Source of the DNA: Polytrichum commune
Lineage: Eukaryota > Streptophyta > Polytrichopsida > Polytrichales > Polytrichaceae
Direction of reading: 5' to 3'
DNA length: 64,000 nucleotides
Assembly: GCA_950295325.1 (NCBI GenBank)
Contig: OX485806.1
Coordinates: 18,908,001-18,972,000 of the forward strand
The first letter of the stretch is position 1, and every line of letters starts with the position of its first letter. Below the pieces are notes generated by a model, which saw only the letters and a list, made by a program, of their open reading frames with translations, was not told where the DNA came from and made no database searches. Shown one piece after another: positions 42,877-55,260 of this stretch. The position numbers were made by a program, and so were the translations under genes.

Positions 42877-43522
42877 TTACACATGTGTTCTGAATTCCGC
42901 TCCCACTGGGTCTTCCACTTGCTTGAGATGGTGATCGATGTGATTGTCGAATGTTTGTTGTTGTTGCTGACTAGCGTGTGAGCCGGTTCTTAACTCCACA
43001 TACTGCTCCAAATTGATCACTGGAGTAATTGTACCCCGATTCTCATCCGGGCCTAATTGTGATCCAATTTTCTCATCACTAATATTTACTATGGAATCCA
43101 TCTCAGGCAATCTCAGGCATATTGAGTTGAAGCGAACCTCGGCCTATCGTGAGAGGAGATGCACTCCTCCGTATTGGAGCTTGACAAGAGCAAAAAGAGA
43201 AGTGGAAAGATGACTAAAAATCTCCAATAAGCAATACCATGAGCTCATGGTGTACTCAGTGTTTCCTAAGTTACTTTGTGTAACCTTCGTCGTTTACGAA
43301 CTCCACAATTGCTTAGATGCTGCTGAAATCATTTTTCCCTTGGGGATCCAATATTTTGGGGTTTACCATCAACTCTTTGGGCTCGGCTCTCATCGATGAC
43401 CATGCTTCGTTGTCTTCCCACTTCGGTGACCTCGGAGCTCTGGATGTCTTTGTGAGGGCAAGTTCAAAGTGGTGGCTGCCAATGGAGATAACTTGACAAC
43501 TTTGTCGCATTGACGACCTCAT
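42877..43522 (-). other. Possible coding remnants on the minus strand
   Basis: Two minus-strand frames (43522-43313 and 43110-42877) have protein-like composition, with APRSPKWEDNEAWSSMRAEP in the first and a QQQQQ tract in the second. The region is more GC-rich than its surroundings. Several stops lie between them and no splice model joins them. I recognise no family; a decayed gene or transposon N-terminus is possible. Confidence 0.25.
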
Positions 43523-44503
43523 GTCGATGCTGATGTTGCTGTGGCAGCGGGGACGAGTTCAGTTGGAGGGGCCTGGGAGGCGCACAAGCTCTCCCAACTC
43601 TTCCACGAGTGCCTCTTGCACAATTGGTGTTGATCTAATTGATTTGAACAGATGAAACTATGCACTCAGAATACACAACAAGCAAGCTAAACAGTTGTTC
43701 TTTATTGCATGAAACGAGTACATCGAATGTTACCTGCTCGAGCCATGTCTATCTAACTGTAATGCTATCTCAGCATCATTGTGTAAACTCTAAGTCTCAG
43801 GGAGTGCACTATTCATTAAAACCAAGCATCACGTGCGTGCACGCCCCTTATTAAAATACCCCTGTATACATTTTATTTTTGCTAAAATCAAGCAATATAC
43901 TTACAAATCTCATTGCTTCAAAATACATTTCCATACATACACAAGGGTCCAAAAACAAATACAGAAATTGTATATAACATGTGTACAAATGTTTGGAAAT
44001 GCAAAAATATGGCCCTATTATATGTATAATATCAAATCATGGATTTTTAGTTATAAAGTCGTTACTTAGTGGATGAAAAAACACATGATTCTTGGTCCAG
44101 GTCTGACTTGAACGCGTAAACGCGTAAATGCATACTTTACATATATTTTTCTATAGCCTCATGTATATCTACTTCTTGCTTAATAGCAATATGTCTCTTG
44201 TACGTACATTTTGTACATGCTTTTTTTAAAGAATACCCCTTTTGTGCACCCACGTGTATAAATACAGTACTTGAACAGTGCACTCCTTGGGCTCTAAGTG
44301 TAAGTAAAACAACTAAGGGCAACTTCACACACAAGTCTGAAGGCCCATGACCACGGCAAAGGAAGAGCTCTCATTGGTCGAAAAGGCGGGGACCGTCCAA
44401 GTTGACTTCACACTAGGAGGTGGAGGCCTAAAGGACCAAAGAAAAGTTCGTGGATGAAAAGTCTACATGGAGTCCTACATGGCAGACAGTGGATAAGGGT
44501 GTA

Positions 44504-44570
44504 TGGTCTGCCGGAATTTGCGTCAAGCCCACCTCCAAGAGGTAGGCCTGACGCAAATTCCGGCAGACCA
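44504..44570. repeat. 32-bp-arm hairpin in the Harbinger subterminal region
   Basis: The arm 44504-44535 (starting TGGTCTGCCGGAATTTGCGT) is complementary to 44539-44570 with very few mismatches and a loop of about 3 bases. A decayed version of the same hairpin sits at 63060-63121, and a still weaker one at about 63760. Confidence 0.8.
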
Positions 44571-44777
44571 TGGCAGTGAAACAACTGTAAATGGCTGTCA
44601 ACATTATTTTAATATTTTTTCCAACAGTAATTTTTCCAGGACATAGTTGATAAAATGAGGCATATGGCCGTTTCTCCTACATGCCTAGAAGTTCAAGTGG
44701 TTTGAGTCTATTGTATGTGCGATTGAAGTAGACAATTTTTTTGAGCGAAATTTTTTTGGCAATTTTTTTTTTCTTCA

Positions 44778-45816
44778 ATGGCAGGATTTTCGCAAGATGT
44801 GAGTGGATCCGAAACCCAACAATGGAGCCAAAATTCTCTTTGGATGTCGTGGAGTCAACCACAATTCGGATTGCACGGACCCTCATTAGGAAGTAGAAAT
44901 TTCAACAATTTTCAATTGTTTGCTGATGAAGATGTAGAGTTGATTGGTATACAAATGCCGCAAAATGTAGAGAGCAGTACGGATGTGAGCATTAGAGGAG
45001 GAACAGAAGATACTTCTAGGGAAGATGATGATATTGACAAGAAAAAGGAAAGTAGGGTAGTAGCTACAAAATCAAAAGGAACACAAAAAAAAGCAAAAGT
45101 GGATGAAGTGGATTTGGGAGATTCGGAAGGTGAAGAAGAGGCTCCAATTAAATGGCGAGATTATAAGATTAAAACTCTCATAGCCATTCGCGGTGAGATG
45201 GAAGAGGAATTCGCCAAATCTACAAGAAAACAAAATATGTATATGTATACTAGATTGATTATTGTTAATTTCAAAAGTATAAATTGAATGAAGGTATAAA
45301 AATTCAGATACAGATTGGGCCAATTGGGTCTTTTTGAAGGCCTTGGCTTTTGCCGCCAGACCCCCCTTTCCCTCTATTGAGGACTTAGAAGAATCGATGG
45401 GCGCGGGCTTCGAACCCGGGACCTTCTCGCTATTGGTGAAGTCCTTAGAAGGTGGTATAGACGTATTTTTCCATCTCTTTTAGTTGATAGAGTTTCTAGC
45501 ATATTGTACTTATTCCCATTACCTTGTATTCTACTGTATCCCATTATACTGACTTCTATTGTTGATGTAATATGAAACATGAATGAATATTTGGATTAAA
45601 CTGCATGCTCGTATGGTATCCACTCTGCGTAATTTTGGAAGAACATGGTTAGTATGTAAGAAGAAATACAAAGTCTTGTTTATAGAATACAAAAATGATA
45701 AACGCTCTAATGAAATTTCAAGACATGATAGACGAGAATATCAGTACTATGAACAGATGAACATGTGGAATAGACAGCGTGCAAGTGTGGTCAATCAGAT
45801 GCCAATAAATGCTTAA
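44778..45816 (+). pseudogene. Harbinger-associated trihelix/Myb-SANT-like protein (ORF1)
   Basis: The plus-strand frame from 44778 encodes a Gln/Ser-rich N-terminus, an acidic/Lys-rich linker (residues about 75-120), then IKWRDYKIKTLIAIRGEMEE. About 340 bp later a second frame (45583-45816) continues with WIKLHARMVSTL and CKKKYKVLFIEYK. Together these give the W...LI..R.EM...F and W..I...M..........KKKY..L..EYK pattern of trihelix DNA-binding domains found in the second gene of PIF/Harbinger elements. The gap lacks a clear acceptor and contains tRNA-like sequence, so it may be an insertion. Downstream, to about 46027, a frame with a stop continues with a Leu-rich segment. It is probably non-functional. 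Confidence 0.6.
45390..45455 (-). other. tRNA-like sequence, possible SINE fragment
   Basis: On the minus strand CCCGGGTTCGAAGCCCG matches a tRNA T-arm/B-box. The D-arm side is not convincing, no full cloverleaf can be drawn, and no A-rich tail was found. It lies in the gap that splits the trihelix frame. Confidence 0.35.
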
Positions 45817-46287
45817 GAAGATGATGACCATCACAATATGCAGACCACATAACAGAATTCACCTATAAGCGCTACAAATGACAAAAAGAAGAAATTTCAA
45901 TACAAAATGGAAGGGTTTCTAGAACAGATAGTTAATAATTCTTCAAATTTGATTGCATCTTTGCAAGCAACAATAGATTTACTGAAAAATATGGATGCTC
46001 ATATGACAGCCTTAGTACAGAAGTTATAATTAGAGGCTCATATCAGAATCTGTATCCATATTCTTGAATTCTAGGTTAGAATTTTTTTGAAGTTTGATTT
46101 GTCATAAAGATTTAGCTATTATTATATACATATTTGTAGCTTCTATCAATAAATCTTTGTCTTTTTTATTTTCTTTTATCAAGAAAATTTCAGTATCTAT
46201 ATCAACTACTTCTGCTCTTCTTCTATTATTTTTTGTGATACTAATATTTTTGACCTCACCTATAGCTGCTAGTTCAGCCTTCATTTC

Positions 46288-47193
46288 TTATCCTTCTCTC
46301 AATGATCTATTATCTATACGTCTACTCAATTCTCTTTCAGCTTCTTCTATCCATTCTATATCAAATTTGTCTTTTCCAATAATACACATATTGTGTAGTA
46401 CAATATATGTAGCCACTACATCAGCCATATGCCGTAATAGTATATCAAATCTTCTCATAATGATTCTCCATCTTCCTTTCAAGATTCCGAAAGCACGTTC
46501 TACACACATGCGGGTGGAACTTTGAATAAAATTCCAATTTGCTTTTAAACCTTCTAATCCTTATGCACATCCTTTGAATGGACTGTAAATCCACGGTCGC
46601 ACTGGATATGCGCAATCTCCAATCAACTTGTAAGGTAAGAATATATCTTTAATGCAATCTCTTCCAACTTTTGTCAATTGAAATAATGTCCAATCATGCA
46701 TACTTCTTGCCCATCCAAATTTGTAATCCCAAAATACACATCTCGTATCTACTATACCTTGTAATAAAGCCGAATGAAATGATTTTCTACAATAATAATC
46801 ATCTCCTCCAATTACAGGTGCAAGAATTGGAATGTGAGACCCATCGATTGCTCCAATAATGTGAGGAATTCCATGAAGAGCCTCAAATTCCTGGGCTAGA
46901 ACCCTAAACCGAGCTGGACTTGGAAATTGCACAAAAGTCCCTTGCAAATGAACTCTAACCAATCTACAAAAATTTCGAACTATTTTTTAAATTGCACTTT
47001 CGGCCATCCCATATACCTCTCCTACGGTACACAAGGTATTTCCAGTCCGAGGCCTTTGTAATGACATTGCAATTCTACTCTCAACTGAAATTGTCTCTCT
47101 CATTTGTGTATTCTTCCTTTGCAAATACGGACCTAACCTCTCACAAAGAAACTTGAATGTATTGTGACATACACGAGTTCTTTGTTTAAACAT
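46288..47193 (-). pseudogene. Harbinger DDE transposase, two in-frame stops
   Basis: One minus-strand frame runs from 47193 to 46288 and is broken only by TAA codons at 46987-46989 and 46561-46563. It shows the HARBI1-type DDE triad: GAIDGSHIPI (first Asp), LIGDCAYPVRPW (second Asp) and CVERAFGILKGRWR (Glu). The preceding segment FKFLCERLGPYLQRK matches the helical region upstream of the catalytic core. A further N-terminal stretch (47375-47194) is in another frame and would need an intron or frameshift. Both stops could come from CAA-to-TAA transitions. It catalysed cut-and-paste transposition; as written it is inactive. Confidence 0.85.
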
Positions 47194-47604
47194 TTTTCCG
47201 TAAATGAACCCAATAACAACCTATCCGTAAACCCTACATTTCTTTCAAATGCCCACACACTACGATCGCTCATCTTCATATCCTCAAAGCAAATGCTCAA
47301 AATCAGGGCATTTTCCCATTCTCCATTGAGTGCCAATGCTTGCATATCAAGCACATGTTGCATAATCATGTGCAAACACCAATATAAAGCTAATGCAACA
47401 AGAATCCTTCTTCTTCTCTCAATGTGATCCTTCGTGCTCTCTTTCCTTCCTCACCGATGTAAAACTCGAAAAAAAGAGTGAGAAAAGAAAGAATGAAGAT
47501 ATGTAACTAGTGAGGTAGGGTTGCCCCTCTTTTCTCACTAATAAAATATGCAACGGTCCCTCAACATGGTCCATTCTCACTTCACACTATGTTTGAGGAC
47601 CCGA

Positions 47605-49185
47605 TGTGAGCCCAAAATGGTGCCCACATGTGGTGATTAACCCTTCGAAACCAATTTTAGTTTGACTTTGATGTGTTATGATTATTCACAAAACATAAAA
47701 AGAGTGAAGTGTGGTGTGGATTTAAGTTTAGGCATTAGGTGGTGTTGTGTGATTATTTCAAGGTTTGATTTCAATAAGATAATGCCTTGATTATGTGAGT
47801 AGGGGGTAAGGTGAGGCAAGGTGAGCTCCGCGGGTTAAATGCCCACATTAGGATCCACCTTGTTGGTTTAGGAAGGAGGAGGCTTTGTGGATGGGGATTA
47901 GTCCCTACTTTGAAGGAGAAGGTTAAGAGGTTGTGATTGGAGGTGCTAATCCTCTCACCCTATCCTTGCCTCACTCTCCCTCTCTCCCTCTTCACTACTT
48001 AAGGTGCCTCTCTCTCATTTTTCCTCTCTCTTTTTCTCTCTTCAAGTTTGTGCACTCCTCCCCTCTCTTGGGTGTGGAGGTGTGTAGGAGCATAATTAGA
48101 AGTGTGGTTGTAGGTAGAAGGATACTTGTAGTTGGAATTTAACTCAAAGGAGAGTTACCCATTAAGTTTAGTTTTTAATGATTAGGGAGTTGCAAGTTAA
48201 TTAGTTGAAGATAGTTTAGTCTAGTTTAGTCTAGTTTGATTGTGCTACATTATGATTAATTGGGTGCTTGAGCCAAGCATATAAGAGGAAGAAGGCTAAG
48301 ACCACCCCCTGGACCGAACTCGGATTGCTGGACCCCCTGGACCGAACTCGGACTGCTGGACCCCCCTGGACCGAACTCGGACTGCTGGACTACCTGGACC
48401 GAACTCGAACTGCTGGACCCCCTGGACCGAACTCGGACTGCTGGACTACCTGGACTGAACTCGGATTGCTGGACTACCTGGACCGAACTCGAACTGCTGG
48501 ACCCCCTGGACCGAACTCGGACTGCTGGACTACCTGGACTGAACTTGGACTGCTGGACCCCCTGGACCGAACCTAGACTGCTGGACCTGGAGCTAATTAG
48601 CCGAGACTAAAATTAACCAGCCGAGGCCTGCATCCCGGTAATTAGCTAGAGCCTAGCATAGGTAGTGGAATTGCCCAATTAGTCATAAGCACAATATACT
48701 ATTTTAGAGTAGGTTGGTTGTGAATGAGTGTTACACTCATTAGATTAGGAAGGGTGATGTGTGGAGTTACAAGTGATTGTATTGAGACGTTGACTCTTGA
48801 GAAAAGTGTTTCTTAACACTTGCATTCTTTTGGTCACAATAAGATCACGTGTGCAATAAATGGAGAATGTGGAGGATCCTAGCAAGGGCAAGATAAAGGA
48901 AGTAAAAATCAAGAAGGCTAGAGGGATCTCTTTAAGGGCATGTGTGGCCAAGGCCACGGGTTGGACCCTTGAGAAATCAAATTCCACTACGAGCAACGAT
49001 GCTCACAATAATAAAGCAAGTTGAGTTAAGATGAAGTTAGTACCTTGGACATGAGAGCCACATAGCAATTCACATTATGGTATTAGGAATTGAATGTGAT
49101 TCTCAAAGCCATCACCCGGACTAGGACGCTTAAGGGTGGTGGGTTTGGCCTCACACCCGACCCAACACAAAGTGGGTAGCCCATC
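47605..49185. mobile_element. Probable ~1.58-kb insertion within the Harbinger element
   Basis: In the short relatives at 62.7 and 63.5 kb the sequence corresponding to 49268-49186 is followed within about 40-70 bp by the sequence matching 47605-47569. In the big element the two are 1.58 kb apart. The extra DNA holds a 28-bp minisatellite and no recognised coding region. Its termini and target duplication could not be defined. Confidence 0.5.
48308..48588. repeat. 28-bp minisatellite, ten units
   Basis: Ten near-identical units of the form GGACCGAACTCGGACTGCT plus GGAC(C/T)(C/A)CCT, with a 28-bp period and one 29-bp unit. Because 28 is not a multiple of three, the open frame across the array cycles through three peptides (LDRTRTAGP, GPNSDCWTT, WTELGLLD). 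The frame is a consequence of the repeat rather than evidence of a gene. Confidence 0.95.
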
Positions 49186-49271
49186 ACCCTTGGTACGGCC
49201 TTTGGATGATAGTCAAGGGTCCTCACCATTCCGTGGTCATGGCCCTTGGTTCGTGTGTGAAGTGGCCCTAA

Positions 49272-52200
49272 CTATCAATTCTGTAATGTGTGAGGTTATG
49301 TCTGTGCGTAGGTTGTGTGTGGAAGATCCTAGAAGGACGTTCGGAGAAGCCTCCAGAAACAGAAGGAGGAAGAATGCTGACGTGGCAGTTACTAGTAACT
49401 AAGTCCTAATTAATTACAACTAACTAATAATTGGCAACGGGAATCGACGAAGCACACGACTTGATTGGAGACTAGAACTCGTCGTGGTAAGTGTGATCTG
49501 TCGATGGGTAATCATGTTCTTCGAAGGGAACCACATCTCTAGCATAAGGAAACAGTTCAGTGCACTTTGATTCTAGTATATTGATATCGAAACAATCTAG
49601 TCTATAGAGCGTAGTTTATAGTTCAACAAATCGATACAATATTGCAACACATTGATTATTGATCCTCGATCTCTCCATACAATCTAAAAATCAACACACT
49701 TTCTTCAAGATACACACATGATGACTATCTTGTAATCCCCCCATGGATGTTAACTCTTCCGTATGTGGGTGTATTTGCGAAGTGTCTGGAAAGTGTATCA
49801 GCAGGTTAGTATCAAAGTGCGAATCAAGTTCAGCAAACCAAAGCGCATAGTACATCAGATTGTTTAATGAAGGGACACTTCAACAAGTGTATGCAAAGTA
49901 TAGTCGAAGCACCTTCTCCTAATTAGGTTTCCATCATGAATCTATAGGGTGCCATAATTTCGATAAGGTTGGAACCAATAGTGCAATGACACATGTCCTT
50001 GTTTTGAATTCTAAAGTGAGGAGGAATGAGGAGTTTTGATAGACTCTAGACATTGGTAATATGTTTGGGCCAACTTTGGCTTCAAAAATTCACAAAAATT
50101 TCAATTTAAGGAATAAAATTTACCGAAAATGTACAATCCTCTCGATTGCTATCTTCCTACACATGACAAATTTGCACCACCTTATATTTTGCTAGATCTG
50201 GCGCAAAATCTCTTAAGTGACCGGTTATGGGCGCCTCTACTCTATATGCAAGACTTTGAGTGAGTGCCAAGCATGGTTGACTGCCAAAAAAAAATCTCCT
50301 TTATGTGTGTTAATTTCAACCAACCTACATGTGACACCTCGCAGATGGTATGGTTTGATGTTAGTTAACCCTCCTCTTCCCCAGTTGCCCCCCCATGTGT
50401 TAACTTAGCAATAACAAGATCCAATTATCAATGTTGAAATTATCATATAGGTTATAGATACCACCAACCTACTTGATGATGGTAGTTTAGTGGAATGTTG
50501 AAAGAAAACTAGGCAATGGTGCGAAGTGGGGTAAGTTATCAACAATGTTACCTAAAGTCAAGTCTCGTGGTGCAAACCTTGCCTAAAGTGTTTAGGGTAT
50601 TTAGTTGCCATTTAGTATCTCTCATTATTTCAACTTACACAATGCTAGAATATAACTTTTTCCCCAATTAGCTTGTCAATGTTCTATAATGTCCAACAAC
50701 CTATTTAACCTTTGCCGGTAGAATTCAATCTAAAACGTAAAACATTATAGCATTGTAGCATTTCTATAACAACACAATTGTATCATTAAAATATTCAATT
50801 TTCTAATAGGTTAAGTACATTCTAGTTATTTTATAACATGAAATGACTCTTTAATTCATAAAAATTATAAACCAAAGCCAAGATTCACAAAGCCTTAAAA
50901 GAATATGTAGCATGTTTCAAAGAATACCACAGTAAGGTGAAAATTAGCTACAGTATCTTTATTTGAGAATTTCATTTAAAAAAAATATGCAATATATTGC
51001 CTAGTTGAAATCTTAGACCTATAGAACTTGCAAATGCAATAAAACCCTCAAAATTTGAAGATTTTCAAATGTGTAGATTAAAATAGAAATCAAACTTCAC
51101 AAATATCATTTCATTAGTTGAGGTCAGAAACAATTGAAGTCATCTTCAACATGGAATTCAAGTTTGACCGCCAAAAAATTCCCAGGGGGGTTCCTCAAGC
51201 AATAAGGGTTAACTACGAGCACAAACACAACCACAACCACCTTTGTAATGTAAGGAGCACTTGAGTGGACCAATCCTTTCAAATGATGGAACTCACCAAA
51301 TGTGCACAATCTGGGGAAATATGCAATCAGTGACTTCTTTAAATGTATCAACTTCTCACTTTTCCTTACCAAGATGATAAAGTGGTTTGTCATTAATTGA
51401 GTAGGTCCTCCCCTCAAACAAATTGTAATACTGAGAAAATTTCTTAGTTTGACATAATATCGCTTGCACATAATTGCTAACCACGCGATCAACCAAATCA
51501 CCAGAAAAAAGTTAAAATTCCCTATCTCTTCTCAATCTCCCTACATTTGCTAAGCTCTTCAACCATCAGAAGTTGTGAAACATTCAGGTCCACAACCATC
51601 AGAAATCCTAAAGCTGAAAATATAAGAACGCAATCATGGGGTGAGCCAAAACCAGCATGGGGTGGTTCCATTCCATAAACTAGTGATGTTCAAGTTTCTT
51701 GAAATCGATCTATATGTTGGATTCAATCTACTTGGATTCAATCTACTAGACTTCTCAAGCATCCTCCATGTTCAAGTCATGCTGACTTCTTCTATTTGCA
51801 TTCAGGACTTCCTTAACCCCTAACCGCTCAAGCCCTTAAAAGATTAGATTTTAATCCTGACATACATATCGAAAGTTAAATTACATGTATATGTATCTCT
51901 ACCAAAAAAATTAGGGAAAATCCATTCATATCTCCTGAGTCAGATTAGTGTCAGAAAATTGACTTTCATTGTCGGCCAACATGAAAAACATAAAAACAAA
52001 AACTTCAAAACATGGCCTCTTTTGGAGTGGTGATCATTTTTCCTTTGAGGGTTTGCCCAAGTGATGTCAACACTCTTTCAGTACACTTGATCTCAAAATC
52101 TGCTCTGCACATATGCTTTACCATATTTCCAGAATAAACAAACGTAAGAAAAACCATACATCATAAACCTTTGCATGCATGAATAATGATCATAAAGTTC

Positions 52201-54299
52201 ATCAATACAAGAAACTCCACAACCTACTAACTCGAAATGTTCTTCTACTGGAAATCTTGGTGCGAGGTAGCTCCACAGTGTGCACCCAGAGAGCTTCCCA
52301 GCTCTTTGTTTTGGGTCCTGGTGGCCTTTTCAGGTTTTTTTGGCAATGGAATAAAGTATTTCATTTGTCTCACCTAAAAAAACAAGAAAAAACGACCTCC
52401 AGCAAAGAAACAAACTAACAAACAAAACAGAATTGGAAATACCAGAATATGTGGAAACAGACAGGAAATAAATACAGGGAAATGTTTTGCAATAATTCTG
52501 TCAACTTCTAGGATCATGTGTACAGGAGAATAGTGATCTCCAAGTAGGTTAGTCACCTAAAGGCAGGCTCAGGAGTGAGAGGAACAACTGGGATGCACAA
52601 TTTAGTTCGCGATTTGGTTCATGATTCTTAATTCTCAGCAACCTTAATGTACTAGGTTAATCAATAGCTAAGCATATTGTCATGACCTCATATTCCACAG
52701 AATGCTTTGCACAGTCGAGACCACAGTGTCATCTCCACCTCAAAAAATTGCATGCCTTTCTGTTGGATGTCAAAACAAATCAATGCTGATGAATCAATGT
52801 GCATCCTCACAGGACTCTGCAAGAAATGAGTATTACTTTATTCACATCAATAAATGCAGAGATGAGGTGATCTGGAAATCTAATATGCACATTTTTACAG
52901 GAGCACTCTAGAAGCTAAAGGTCAGCAATAAATCACCACCTACTGTATCCAATTGGAAAGAGAAAAGAAAATTTGTACACATTTGTGTGTGAATCAGGTT
53001 CAAAATGAAGTACAACAATTTGTGCCAAAAGAGAGCCTCGAAAAGTGCAGGACTGATCTGAATGTCAAACTTCTGGAATTGGTCCCTTGAAGTCTGAAAG
53101 AAACCATATCCATTTGCACAGGGCAACACAGAAAGCAAGATTCACTTCTTCTTTTTTCTTAATTATATGAGACAAGTGAAACCTTGCCAGTTCCTCTCGA
53201 AAGAAATTGGGTCTCCAAGAACAATGGACCTCAAAGACACCTAGCCTGGGTAATCAAATGGATCAAAATGAGGCCTGACCACTCATAGTTGATGGCAAAT
53301 GACTAAGGTAGATGTACCTATCTGGACACCCATGTTTGAGTGATATGTGATTAAGTGTGGAGCTAAGAACGGGCACCAAAACACCATGCATTTAAATGAG
53401 ATTGGACTAGATGCTCAAAATATGCTAACTCTAGGCTTGATACACAACAAAATTGGAGGGACCCATATGGCTGTGATGAGCACAAGAATATTCACTTTGA
53501 CAATGAATAAGATATTCATATGAGCTCCAAAAATTATGAGGCAAATGGCTACGGACACAATGTGCGTTTTGCTAATGTCTTGCACTAATCACATATTTCA
53601 TATCCTATGAGAAGTGGGTGCAGAGAGAAAAGTATTGGAAGAACACACGTCTACCTTATACAATTGTTGCAGTATATCGTTGTGGAGCCATCCAAACAGT
53701 TAAATCCATTCCCTTCTTCCAGAGACTGCTGAAGAAAAAGCTGGGCAAATACACTCTTTCTTCTCCTTTAGTGTGGGTCCCATTACTTTGAACTGATTCT
53801 TAACAGAACCAATCATGTTGTATCCAAACACTTAGAAGCTAGTCATTCTTTGACAACCAGTTTGAAACCCCAATGCTTGAGTGACACATACCCCACCCAC
53901 ATTCCTCAAGTACCCACACTGAAGAGAAGTAAAAGGGTAGTCAGAATTGCCAAAGTGCTAGCAATGGATCTATGCTTCTAAAATACCGAGTTAATACAGA
54001 CCCATCGCCACAGAGGCGAATTGCATTGTATATTAAGCCATCCAGATTGAAATTGTTGAAAGCTTTCGTCTCAGATCATCTGAGATGCAGTAAACAGCCA
54101 TGGCACACACGACACCAAGATGTCTCAGTGAAGACATTAAAGAAAAAGAAAAAAGAAAGAAGGAACATCAGTGTTTTACACTACAGCACAGCATTGAATC
54201 AATGCCTACCAAACAAGAGTTAAGGTTTGCAATTTTGATATTTTGTGCGTATATTTTATGGTTGCAAACCATAAAAGGTTGAATTATGAAATGTATTAT
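49272..54299. other. Long stretch without a confidently supported gene
   Basis: AT-rich DNA. If the candidate exon at 55261-55484 belongs to a minus-strand gene, its downstream exons should lie here. A frame at about 53090-52990 preceded by TTTCTTTCAG was considered but could not be joined with confidence. Confidence 0.35.
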
Positions 54300-54425
54300 T
54301 GTCAGATGCATTATAAGCCAAACATTGAGTTAGCACTGACAAGATATCGAACCCTGAAGGGTGTGTATCATGAACACTCTTAACATCTAATCCTGGTCAC
54401 TTGCATTAGGAGATGAGGATTTGAT
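54300..54425 (-). mobile_element. tRNA-related SINE remnant (candidate)
   Basis: On the minus strand GATGTTAAGAGTG resembles a diverged A box, and CAGGGTTCGATATCTTG about 30 bp later contains a B box (GGTTCGAT). The arrangement is that of plant tRNA-derived SINEs. No A-rich tail or target duplication was identified. Confidence 0.35.
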
Positions 54426-54905
54426 CCGGTTGGACTACTGTTGACAATGATCAAAATAGCTCCACCAATCAGCTGCTGTGCCCACGTTGCAATAAATTTA
54501 TGTTCAGCATCATCTTAACCTCACCATGCAAGAGACAATCACAAGTGTCCTTCCAGGTATGAAACCCATCAGTTCAAAATTAAGAGACTATCCTGAGTCT
54601 GTTGGTTTTTGATGGTTCCAACTGCATGTGCATAAAACCTGGACAAATTTACAAGTCACAGGTTGTAGGTTGTAATATTGAGTTATGCTTCATTACAAAC
54701 AAAAAATCTCTCCAAAAATGAGTTTGAGATTGCTTACCCTGCAAATGCACTATGACGCACAACTTACCTCAACTGAATTTATTCGAATCTTCCTTTTACA
54801 CTTATAACCTCGGCATGAGCGACTCATTGAGTCTCACTATGTCCTCTCCACCTAATGGATCTGATCAAACAGAACCATTGATAAGGCTATAGGAAATACT
54901 ACTTT

Positions 54906-55252
54906 TACACCACTCGCACATAGCGAACGTCGGACGTTTCGGAATGTCAAGGACCCTCCCGCAAGTTGGGGAGCCATCTTTTTGTGGACTTTAACGTCGG
55001 ACGACCAAAAATGTTCGACATCCGATCGCAGTGTTCTACAAAGTTGTCGAACTCTTTGGAAATGTCGGCGGTTCGCGATTGATGACAACTTTATGGGTTT
55101 CTCATCCTCGTGTATGAGTCATAACTTTCTACCGGAACACTTTACCCGAACGTTGGAAGATTCGGAATGTTCGATGCCTCAAAAACTTTTTGCACTCGCA
55201 CACGCGAGGCTACTTTTGAAACGTCCGACGTTCGGCATGTGCGAGCGGTGTA
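54906..55252. mobile_element. CpG-rich MITE with long terminal inverted repeats
   Basis: The left end begins TACACCACTCGCACATAGCG and the right end, inverted, TACACCGCTCGCACATGCCG. Both continue with AACGTCGGACGTTTC, giving inverted repeats of about 40 bp. The 347-bp interior repeats GTCGGAC/GTTCG-like words and is unusually rich in CpG for this window. It is non-coding. It starts only a few bases past the splice donor of the candidate exon at 55261, so it would lie in that intron. Confidence 0.75.
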
Positions 55253-55260
55253 TTACTTAC

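Larger units (their letters stand above)
44317..49268 (-). mobile_element. PIF/Harbinger transposon, 4.95 kb, two-gene type
   Basis: Left end GGGCAACTTCACACACAAG and right end TTCGTGTGTGAAGTGGCCC are inverted repeats, and the 3-bp sequence TAA flanks both (44314-44316 and 49269-49271). A 3-bp target duplication is characteristic of PIF/Harbinger. Inside lie a DDE transposase remnant (minus) and a trihelix-like ORF (plus), the usual two genes of this superfamily. The left ~260 bp and right ~80 bp match the opposite ends of the short elements at 62709 and 63511. A further internal match at 47569-47623 implies a later ~1.6-kb insertion inside this element. Confidence 0.85.

Noticed and set aside
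45390-45455. Functional tRNA gene
   Set aside because: A T-arm-like sequence is present but no complete cloverleaf, acceptor stem pairing or anticodon arm can be drawn.
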